A stretch of DNA of 64,000 nt from JBKBRC01 sp046292345 (GTDB lineage: Bacteria > Bacteroidota > Rhodothermia > Rhodothermales > Rubricoccaceae), in the NCBI GenBank assembly GCA_046292345.1, contig JBKBRC010000014.1, forward strand, positions 1-64,000, written 5' to 3'. Numbering within the stretch: the stretch's first letter is position 1; each line of letters starts with the position of its first letter. A program made the translations under genes and the position numbers. Of this stretch, positions 18,235 through 25,231 are shown piece after piece. The notes beneath the pieces are model-generated. The model saw nothing but the letters and a program-made list of their open reading frames with translations, made no database searches and had not been told where the DNA came from.

Positions 18235-20322
18235 TCAGCGCGCGGCCGTCTGCCCGGGCTCGAGGAAGCGGTTCAGCCAGCCGTAGAACTCGCGGTGCCA
18301 GAAGAGGCTGTTCTGCGGGCGGTTGATCCAGTGGCCCTCGTTCGGGAAGTAGACGAAGCGGCTTTCGATGCCCTGCCGCCGCAGCGCCGTGAACGCCTGC
18401 AGGCCCTCAGTGACAGGCACGCGGAAGTCGAGCTCGCCGTGCGTGATGAGCATCGGTGTGTCCCAGCGGTCCACGAAGCGGTGGGGCGAGAAGCGGTCGT
18501 AGCTCGCGGGGCGGCGGGCGCCCCAGAACGGCCCGCCGAGGTCGTGCTCGACGAAGAAGAGCTCCTCGGTCGTGCCGTACATGCTCTCGAGGTTGAACAC
18601 GCCGGCGTGCGCCACGAACGTCTTGAAGCGGCCCTCGTGGTGCCCGGCGAGCCAGAACGCCGAGTAGCCGCCGAAGCTGGCCCCGACGGCCCCGAGCCGC
18701 GCCGCGTCCACGTAGGGCTCGCGGGCCACGTCGTCGATGGCCGTCAGGAGGTCCGTCATGGCCTGCCCGCCCCAGTCCTGCGAGATCTGCTCGTTCCAGG
18801 CCGTCCCGTGCCCGGGCATGCCGCGCCGGTTGGGCGCCACGACGACGTAGCCCTGCGCGGCGAGCGCGTGGAAGTTCCAGCGGTAGGAGAAGAACTGGCT
18901 CAGCGCCGACTGGGGGCCGCCCTGCATGTAGAGGATGGCCGGATAGCGCCGCGTGGGGTCGAAGCCGGGCGGGCGGATCTCCCAGACGAGCATCGTCTGG
19001 CCGTCGGAGGTGGGCACGCGCCGGGCGTGCACGCTCGGCAGGGCCAGCCCGCTGAGGCGCTCGGCGTTAGCGGCCGTGAGCGCCGTCATCGCGCCCGAGG
19101 CGAGGTCCACGCGGTAGAGGTCGGTCGGGAGGATCATGGACTGGCGCTCGGCCACGAGCACGGGCGCGCCCGCCGGCCCGCCGAGCGAGAACGCGCCCAC
19201 GTTGTGCACGCCGGCCGTGATGGCCCGCGGTGCCCCGCCCTGTACCGGCAGCGCGAAGAGCTGCACCGTGCCGTCGGTCTCGGTGGTGACGTAGAGCGTG
19301 CGGCCGTCGGGCGCCCACTGCGGGTGGTTGGCGTTGCGGTCGAAGCCAGCCGTGAGCTCGCGGCGCGCGCCCGAGGCGAGCTCGAGTACGAAGACGCGGT
19401 TGCGGTCAGCCTCGTAGCCGGGCGTCTGCATGGAGTTCCAGGCGACGAAGCGGCCATCGGGCGAGAAGGCCGGCTCGGTGTCGTAGCCGAGGTTTCCGGC
19501 GGTCAGGTTGATCGTCTCGCCGGTGCGGAGGTCGTAGAGGAAAACGTCCGAGTCGGTGCTTGTGGCGTAGGCCGTGCCGCGCGTGAGCTTGGCCGTGTAG
19601 GCGATGCGGCGGCCGTCCGGGTGCCAGGCGATCTGCTCAGCCCCGCCGAAAGGCGCCAGCGGCGTCGAGACGCGCTGGCCTTCGAGGAGGTCGGTGGCCT
19701 CGCCGAGGCGGCCGTCCTGGTAGGGCGCGACGAAGAGGTGGCTGTAGGTGCCGTCGGCCCAGGTGTCCCAGTGGCGGTACATGAGGTCATCGAAGACGCG
19801 GACGTCGGCCTCCGGGAGGTCCGGGTAGCGTGCCGCGGCGGGCTCGTCGAGGCGCACGCGGCGCGTGAAGGCGACGTAGTCGCCCGTGGGCGCGTACTGC
19901 ACGTGGGCGAGACCTCCGGGGACCTCGGTCACCTGGCGCAGGTCGGTCCCGTCCGGCCGGATCTCCCAGAACTGCGCCGTGCCGGACTGATTGGACACGA
20001 AGCCGATGCGCTGCCCGTCGGGGCGCCACACAGGCGCGGCGTTGCGGCCCTCGTGCGTCGTCAGTCGGACGGCCGGACCGCCGCCGGTGGGCACGCGCCA
20101 CAGGTGCGTGACCATGCGGTTGCGCCCGACGTCGGGCGTGGTGACGGTGTAGACGACGTGGCGTCCGTCGGGCGAGACGGCCGGGCTGCCGACGCGCTCG
20201 AGTTGCCACAGCCGCTCGGGCGTCAGCGTGGCCTGCTGCGCGGCCAGCGGCGGCGCGGCGAGCAGCGCGGCGAGCAGCGCGGCGAGCGGGAGCAAGGAGG
20301 CGAAGGCGGGTCGGCGCAGCAT
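18235..20322 (-). CDS. S9-family prolyl oligopeptidase-type peptidase, exported
   Basis: 695 aa. ATG 20322 is chosen because it begins a signal peptide (LLPLAALLAALLAAPPLAAQQ); the frame runs further upstream without purpose. Residues about 30-420 form a beta-propeller with PD40/WD-like repeats (SPAVSPDGRHVVYTV, PVWRPDGQRIGFVS, PAFSPDGRFVAWNS). The C-terminal alpha/beta hydrolase domain has the triad Ser549 (GASFGGY), Asp632 (HGELDFRV) and His664 (NEGHWI). A DPP/acylaminoacyl-peptidase type enzyme likely acting on short peptides in the periplasm. It has its own promoter-like element. Confidence 0.95.
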   Translation of the reverse strand: MLRRPAFASLLPLAALLAALLAAPPLAAQQATLTPERLWQLERVGSPAVSPDGRHVVYTVTTPDVGRNRMVTHLWRVPTGGGPAVRLTTHEGRNAAPVWRPDGQRIGFVSNQSGTAQFWEIRPDGTDLRQVTEVPGGLAHVQYAPTGDYVAFTRRVRLDEPAAARYPDLPEADVRVFDDLMYRHWDTWADGTYSHLFVAPYQDGRLGEATDLLEGQRVSTPLAPFGGAEQIAWHPDGRRIAYTAKLTRGTAYATSTDSDVFLYDLRTGETINLTAGNLGYDTEPAFSPDGRFVAWNSMQTPGYEADRNRVFVLELASGARRELTAGFDRNANHPQWAPDGRTLYVTTETDGTVQLFALPVQGGAPRAITAGVHNVGAFSLGGPAGAPVLVAERQSMILPTDLYRVDLASGAMTALTAANAERLSGLALPSVHARRVPTSDGQTMLVWEIRPPGFDPTRRYPAILYMQGGPQSALSQFFSYRWNFHALAAQGYVVVAPNRRGMPGHGTAWNEQISQDWGGQAMTDLLTAIDDVAREPYVDAARLGAVGASFGGYSAFWLAGHHEGRFKTFVAHAGVFNLESMYGTTEELFFVEHDLGGPFWGARRPASYDRFSPHRFVDRWDTPMLITHGELDFRVPVTEGLQAFTALRRQGIESRFVYFPNEGHWINRPQNSLFWHREFYGWLNRFLEPGQTAAR

Positions 20323-20344
20323 GGAGGCGGGAGCGGTGGTAAGG

Positions 20345-20352
20345 CAAGGATA
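20345..20352 (-). promoter_or_regulatory. Candidate -7 promoter element for the S9 peptidase
   Basis: Minus-strand TATCCTTG, 22 bp before the ATG at 20322; matches TAnnTTTG at seven of eight positions. No TTG at the -33 distance. Confidence 0.45.
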
Positions 20353-20440
20353 ACGCTGCGCGGCGGCTTTCCGCGCGTGCGGGACCGTCCGTAGCCGCGC
20401 CGTGCCGTAGACTCCCTTGCCCCCACGCTCTGCGCCCCCG

Positions 20441-22075
20441 ATGCGCCTCGCCTCTGCTTTCCGTCTCGCGCTCGGCCTCGCGCTCGGCCCCTGGCTCGCG
20501 TACGCCGCGCCGGCCTCGGCCCAGCTTCCCGGCCTGCCCTGGACCGAGCGCACCGACCTCGGCCTGCCGTCCTCGATCCGCGTCTACGAGGCCGACCTCG
20601 GCACGCCGTGGTTCGTGCGCGCCGCGTACGTCCGCGCGGACCTCTCGGACCCCTCGTGGGAGCTCGTGGCACGCCTCTCGGAGGCGGGCTCCGGCGTCGA
20701 GACGCTCGCCTCGTTCCACGCCGCGCCGGGCGCGCTGCTGACCGTCAACGGCGGCTACTTCGGCGGCGGGCAGTCGGTGAGCGTGGTCGTCGAGGGCGGG
20801 CAGCTGCTCTCGCCCGGCCTGTTCGCCGTCCCGCGCGACGGGCAGACGTTCTATCCCACGCGCGGCGCCTTCGGCCTCCGGCCGGACCGCTCGCCGGACG
20901 TAGCCTGGGTCTACCCAACCGATGCGGGCCTCTACGCCTATCCGGTGCCTAACGCCAACCGCGAGGGCGCCCCGCAGCCCCGCCCGACGCCCTCGTTCCC
21001 GGCCGGCGGCGCGCCGTGGGGTGTGCGGACCGCCATCGGCGGCGGGCCCGTGCTGGTCGAGAACGGGCGGGTCCGGGTGACCTGGACCGAAGAGGTGTTC
21101 TTCGGCGGCTCTGGCATCGACACGACGTCTACGCGCGCGCGCACCGTGGCCGGCTACGACGCCCAGGGGCGCCTCCTGCTGCTTGTCGTGCGCGAGAGCC
21201 GCGGCATGACGCTGCGCGAGGCCGCGCTCGAGATGATCCGCCTGGGAGCCGTCGAGGCCGTCAACCTCGACGGTGGCGGCTCCTCCGGCCTGATCGCCGG
21301 CAGCCAGACGCTCGTGCCCACCTCGAGGCAGGTCGCCTCGGTCTTCCAGATCCGCGCTGTGCAGACGGCGCCCGAGGTGTTCCTGGACACAGGCGACGCC
21401 TGCTGCTATCGCGAGCAGGGCGCGTGGTTCGAGAGCGCTAACACGCCCTGGTTTGGCGAGACGCGCTCGCGCCTCCACGCCGTCGGGGTGGCCGGCGCGC
21501 GGGCCACGTTCCTTGTGCCGCCCGAGGCGCCTGCAGGGCCCTACGAGGTGGCCGCGTGGTGGGTGCCGAGCAGCAACCGCGCGGCCGACACGCCCTATGC
21601 GGTCTATCAGGCCGGCCAGCCGTCAACGGTGCGCGTGGACCAGCGCGCGCCGGCCTCGGCCGGGCGCTGGAACGTACTCGGCACGTTCACGCTCGCCCCC
21701 GGCGACTCGGTCGTCGTGACGACGGACGCGCAGGGCGCGACGAGCCCGGCCTACGTCTCTGTAGACGCAGTCCGGCTGCGCGCGCTCGGCGCGTCGGCGG
21801 CCGAGGCGGAGCCGGCGCGCGCGCCGGCGTTCGCCCTGTGGCCCAATCCGGCCTCGGGCGCGCTCACGCTTCGCCTCGCGCTCGGCGCGCCCGGCACCGT
21901 GCGCGTACGCCTGCGCGACGCGCTCGGGCGAACCCTCCTCGCAGACGAGGCGGCGTGGCCGGCAGGCGAGCGCGCGCACCGGCTCTCGCTTCCGGCGCTT
22001 CCGGCGGGCGTCTACTTCGTGCATGTCGAGACGCCCGAGGGAGCCGCGGCGCGGCCGGTGACCGTCGTGCGCTGA
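20441..22075 (+). CDS. Secreted phosphodiester glycosidase (NAGPA-like) with T9SS sorting domain
   Basis: 544 aa. ATG 20441 begins a signal peptide ending in APASAQ. Residues about 60-310 form a phosphodiester glycosidase (NAGPA, PF09992-type) domain: LTVNGGYFGGG, AIGGGPVLVENG, RTVAGYDAQGRLLLLVV and NLDGGGSSGL. Then a golvesin-C/Xly-like beta-sandwich (TRSRLHAVGVAGARATFLVP.. YEVAAWWVPSS.. YVSVDAVRL). The last about 75 residues are a type IX secretion C-terminal domain (FALWPNPASGALTLRL, LPALPAGVYFVHVETPEG, PVTVVR). It probably acts at or outside the outer membrane on sugar-1-phosphodiesters of a polymer; the substrate is unknown. Confidence 0.9.
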   Translation: MRLASAFRLALGLALGPWLAYAAPASAQLPGLPWTERTDLGLPSSIRVYEADLGTPWFVRAAYVRADLSDPSWELVARLSEAGSGVETLASFHAAPGALLTVNGGYFGGGQSVSVVVEGGQLLSPGLFAVPRDGQTFYPTRGAFGLRPDRSPDVAWVYPTDAGLYAYPVPNANREGAPQPRPTPSFPAGGAPWGVRTAIGGGPVLVENGRVRVTWTEEVFFGGSGIDTTSTRARTVAGYDAQGRLLLLVVRESRGMTLREAALEMIRLGAVEAVNLDGGGSSGLIAGSQTLVPTSRQVASVFQIRAVQTAPEVFLDTGDACCYREQGAWFESANTPWFGETRSRLHAVGVAGARATFLVPPEAPAGPYEVAAWWVPSSNRAADTPYAVYQAGQPSTVRVDQRAPASAGRWNVLGTFTLAPGDSVVVTTDAQGATSPAYVSVDAVRLRALGASAAEAEPARAPAFALWPNPASGALTLRLALGAPGTVRVRLRDALGRTLLADEAAWPAGERAHRLSLPALPAGVYFVHVETPEGAAARPVTVVR

Positions 22076-22084
22076 GGCGCGGGC

Positions 22085-22119
22085 GGGCGGCCCGTGCGGG
22101 CTGCCCGTGCGGGCCGCCC
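22085..22119 (+). terminator. Hairpin terminator candidate after the glycosidase gene
   Basis: A perfect 10-bp GC stem (22085-22094 with 22110-22119) starts 10 bp after the stop. No T-run follows, so termination is plausible but not certain. Confidence 0.5.
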
Positions 22120-22144
22120 GGGACCGGGCCGCATGGGGCGGCGC

Positions 22145-22152
22145 TAGTTTTG
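22145..22152 (+). promoter_or_regulatory. Candidate -7 promoter element for the AbgT gene
   Basis: TAGTTTTG, a full match to TAnnTTTG, 26 bp before the ATG at 22178 and just after a hairpin. Confidence 0.5.
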
Positions 22153-22177
22153 GGGCTTCCGCTTCCGCCGAGGCCCG

Positions 22178-23932
22178 ATGCCCGACCGCCCCGACGACAC
22201 GCCGCCCCGCGGCTCTGCCGACCTCCCGCACGACCCGCGCCTGGACGCGCCGCCGGGCGAGCCGGAGATGCCCTCGCTCCCGGCCGGCGCGCCTGACCCG
22301 CCGCTCGAGACGTCTGAGGCAGCGCCGGACGCGCCCGCCGGCGACGAGCCGGCGCCGCCGAGCGGGCTCTTCGCGCGCTTTCTGGCGGGCGTCGAGTGGC
22401 TGGGCAACCTGCTGCCGCACCCGGTCACGCTCTTCGCGCTCTTCGCGCTCGGCGTCGTGCTCGCGAGCGGCGTCGCTGGCTGGCTCGGGCTCTCCGTGCC
22501 CGACCCGCGCCCCGAGGGCGCAGCCGGGCGCTCCGCGGACGGGGTCATCCGCGCCGTCTCGCTCATGAACGGCGAGGGGCTGCGGCGCGTCGTCGAGGGG
22601 CTCGTGACCAACTTCACGAGCTTCGTGCCGCTCGGGACGGTCCTCGTGGCGCTGCTCGGTGTGGGCGTGGCCGAGGCGTCCGGGCTGATCAGCGCGGCCA
22701 TCCGCGGGCTCGTGCTGCGCGCGCCCAAAAACCTGATCACCGTCGCCGTCGTCTTCGGCGGCGTGATCTCGAACACGGCGAGTGAGATGGGCTACGTCGT
22801 GCTGGTGCCGCTGGCGGCGGTCATCTTCTACTCCCTCGGGCGGCACCCGCTCGCCGGGCTGGCGGCGGCGTTCGCGGGCGTCTCGGGCGGCTACTCGGCC
22901 AACCTGCTCATCGGCACCGTGGACCCGCTGCTGGCCGGCATCACCGAGGAGGCCGCCCGCCTGATCGACCCGGCCTACGAGGTGCACGCGGCCGTCAACT
23001 GGTACTTCATGATCGTTTCCACCTTCCTCATCACGGGCCTGGGCACGCTCGTGACGACCCGGATCGTGGAGCCGCGCCTGGGCCGCTACGACGACCGCTA
23101 TGCCGACGAGGCAGCGCGCGACACGTCGTCTATGGCGCCGCTGACCGACGCCGAGCGGCGCGGCCTGCGCTGGGCAGGCGTCTCGGCGCTCGCCGTGGCG
23201 GCTGTCGTGGCCCTGCTCGTCGTGCCCGCCTGGGGGCCGCTGCGCACGCCCGAGGCGACCGACACCATCGCCGCGCTCGGGCCGTTCCTGCGCGGCATCG
23301 TCGCCATCATCTTCGTGTTCTTCCTCGTGCCCGGCATCGTGTACGGCCGCGTGACAGGCTCGATGAAGACCGACCGCGACGTGATCGAGGGCATGTCGTC
23401 GGCCATGTCGTCGCTCGGGCTCTACATCGTGCTCGTCTTCTTTGCCGCGCAGTTCGTCGCCTTCTTCGGCTGGACCAACCTGGGGGCCATCCTCGCCGTG
23501 GCCGGCGCAGACCTGCTCGAGACGCTGCGCCTGACCGGGCCGCTCGTGTTCATCCCGTTCATCCTCATGTGCTGCTTCGTCAACCTGATGCTCGGCTCGG
23601 CCAGCGCGCAGTGGGCCGTCACGGCACCCATCTTCGTACCCATGCTGATGCTCGTCGGATTCAGCCCGGAGGTGATCCAGGCCGCCTACCGCATCGGCGA
23701 CTCGACGACCAACATCATCACGCCCATGATGAGCTACTTCGGGCTCATCCTCGCCTTCGCGGCGCGCTACGACCGGCGGCTCGGCATCGGCACGATCGTC
23801 GCCACGATGCTGCCCTACACGCTCGCGTTCATCGTCGGCTGGATCGTGCTCTTCTACGTGTGGGTGTTCGGGCTCGGGCTGCCCGTCGGCCCGGCCGCGC
23901 CCACGTACTACGTCCCGACCACGCTCCCCTGA
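22178..23932 (+). CDS. AbgT-family transporter
   Basis: 584 aa inner-membrane transporter of the AbgT family (AbgT imports p-aminobenzoyl-glutamate; MtrF/YdaH export sulfonamides). A Pro/Asp-rich cytoplasmic leader of about 60 residues precedes the first helix (VEWLGNLLPHPVTLFALFALG). Family hallmarks: NFTSFVPLGTVLVALLGVGVAE, GGVISNTASEMGYVVLVPL, GGYSANLLIGTVDPLLAGIT in the first hairpin, and NLMLGSASAQWAVTAPIFVPM and GDSTTNIITPMMSYFGLIL in the second. Heads a plus-strand run with a ZIP transporter (9-bp spacing) and sufE. The substrate cannot be read from sequence. Confidence 0.93.
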   Translation: MPDRPDDTPPRGSADLPHDPRLDAPPGEPEMPSLPAGAPDPPLETSEAAPDAPAGDEPAPPSGLFARFLAGVEWLGNLLPHPVTLFALFALGVVLASGVAGWLGLSVPDPRPEGAAGRSADGVIRAVSLMNGEGLRRVVEGLVTNFTSFVPLGTVLVALLGVGVAEASGLISAAIRGLVLRAPKNLITVAVVFGGVISNTASEMGYVVLVPLAAVIFYSLGRHPLAGLAAAFAGVSGGYSANLLIGTVDPLLAGITEEAARLIDPAYEVHAAVNWYFMIVSTFLITGLGTLVTTRIVEPRLGRYDDRYADEAARDTSSMAPLTDAERRGLRWAGVSALAVAAVVALLVVPAWGPLRTPEATDTIAALGPFLRGIVAIIFVFFLVPGIVYGRVTGSMKTDRDVIEGMSSAMSSLGLYIVLVFFAAQFVAFFGWTNLGAILAVAGADLLETLRLTGPLVFIPFILMCCFVNLMLGSASAQWAVTAPIFVPMLMLVGFSPEVIQAAYRIGDSTTNIITPMMSYFGLILAFAARYDRRLGIGTIVATMLPYTLAFIVGWIVLFYVWVFGLGLPVGPAAPTYYVPTTLP

Positions 23933-23941
23933 CTGCCGGCC

Positions 23942-24751
23942 ATGACGGACGCTTTCCTCGCCCTCTCGGGCACGACGCAGGCGCTCGTCGCGGGCCTGTT
24001 CACGTGGGGCATGACGGCCGCCGGCGCGGGGCTCGTCTTCTTCATGCGCAGCCTGAGCCACCGCCTGCTGGCCGTCATGCTTGGCTTCGCCGCGGGCATC
24101 ATGACGGCGGCGAGCTTCTTCAGCCTGCTCCTGCCGGGCATCGAGATGGCGGAGGCGCAGGGCGCCGTGCCCTGGGTGCCGGCCGTAGTGGGCTTCGCGC
24201 TGGGCGGGCTCACGCTGCGCGCGGCCGACCTGGCGCTGCCGCATCTGCACGCGCGCCGCGGGCGCCTCGAGGGCATGTCGTCGTCGTGGCGGCGCACGAC
24301 GCTGCTCGTCTCGGCGGTGACGCTGCACAACATCCCCGAAGGGCTTGCCGTAGGGGTGGCCTTCGGGGCGGCGGCCTACGGGTTGGAGGGCGCGAGCCTG
24401 GCCGGCGCGCTCGCGCTCGCGCTGGGCATCGGCCTGCAGAACTTTCCGGAGGGCGCGGCCGTTTCGATGCCGCTGCGGGGCGAGGGCTTCAGCCGGCGCA
24501 AGAGCTTCTGGTACGGGCAGCTCTCGGGCTCGGTGGAGCCCGTGTCGGCCGTTGCCGGCGCGGCGGCGGTGCTGCTCGTCGAGCCGCTGCTGCCGTATGC
24601 GCTCGCGTTCGCGGCCGGGGCGATGATCTTCGTCGTGTTCGAGGAGCTCGTGCCCGAGTCGCAGGCGCGTGAGGAGCACGGCGACCTGGCCACGATGGCG
24701 GCGCTTGGCGGCTTCACGCTCATGATGGCGCTCGACGTGGCGCTCGGCTGA
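23942..24751 (+). CDS. ZIP-family metal transporter
   Basis: 269 aa, eight predicted helices. Metal-site motifs are present: HNIPEGLAVGVAF in TM4 and QNFPEGAAVSMPLR in TM5; the loop ends with SVEPVSAVAGA, and the last helices contain AGAMIFVVFEELVPES. Bacterial GufA/ZupT-type ZIP proteins import zinc or other divalent ions. It follows the AbgT gene by 9 bp and is probably co-transcribed with it and with sufE 25 bp downstream. Confidence 0.93.
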   Translation: MTDAFLALSGTTQALVAGLFTWGMTAAGAGLVFFMRSLSHRLLAVMLGFAAGIMTAASFFSLLLPGIEMAEAQGAVPWVPAVVGFALGGLTLRAADLALPHLHARRGRLEGMSSSWRRTTLLVSAVTLHNIPEGLAVGVAFGAAAYGLEGASLAGALALALGIGLQNFPEGAAVSMPLRGEGFSRRKSFWYGQLSGSVEPVSAVAGAAAVLLVEPLLPYALAFAAGAMIFVVFEELVPESQAREEHGDLATMAALGGFTLMMALDVALG

Positions 24752-24776
24752 GGCGCGTCCGCATCCCCCGTATCCC

Positions 24777-25217
24777 ATGTCTGCTCCAGACCACGACCCG
24801 ATTGCCGAACGCGCGGCCGCGCTCGTCGAGGAGTTCGCGCTCTTCGACGACTGGATGGACCGCTACGCGCACCTCGTCGAGATGGGCCGCGCGCTCCCGC
24901 CCCTCGACGACGCCTACAAGACCGACGCCTACCGCGTGCGCGGCTGCCAGTCGCAGGTGTGGCTGCGCAGCTTCCGCGAGGCGACGCCCGAGGGCGCGCG
25001 CCTCCGCTTCGAGGCAGACTCGGACGCGCTCGTCACGAAGGGGCTCGCGGCGGTGCTCGTGCGCGTGCTCGACCGGCAGCCACCCGCCGCCGTCGCGGCG
25101 GCCGACCTCTCGTTCCTCGACGCCATCGGGCTGCGCGAGCACCTCTCGCCCAGCCGCGCGAACGGACTCGCGGCCATGGCCGCGCGAATGCGCGCCGCTG
25201 CGCAAAGCGAGGCCTGA
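24777..25217 (+). CDS. sufE: SufE-like cysteine desulfuration protein
   Basis: 146 aa. Accepts sulfane sulfur from SufS and passes it to the Fe-S scaffold. The fold's signature is clear: IAERAAALVEEFALFDDW at the start, YAHLVEMGRALP, then the active Cys57 in RVRGCQSQVWL. Its partner sufS is in this window but 10 kb away and on the other strand. The last codons (GAG GCC TGA) form half of a 24-bp palindrome shared with the converging antiporter gene. Confidence 0.95.
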   Translation: MSAPDHDPIAERAAALVEEFALFDDWMDRYAHLVEMGRALPPLDDAYKTDAYRVRGCQSQVWLRSFREATPEGARLRFEADSDALVTKGLAAVLVRVLDRQPPAAVAAADLSFLDAIGLREHLSPSRANGLAAMAARMRAAAQSEA

Positions 25218-25231
25218 CGCGTCAGGCCTCG
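25208..25231. terminator. 24-bp perfect palindrome over two convergent stop codons
   Basis: CGAGGCCTGA, CGCG, TCAGGCCTCG: a 10-bp stem with 4-nt loop. It contains the sufE stop (25215-25217) and the antiporter stop (25222-25224, minus strand). Probably a bidirectional terminator made of the 3' ends of both genes. Confidence 0.6.

Noticed and set aside
22778..24778. Antisense frame of 1051 codons over the AbgT and ZIP genes (21623-24778)
   Set aside because: His/Arg/Glu-rich reverse reading of genes with strong family motifs.
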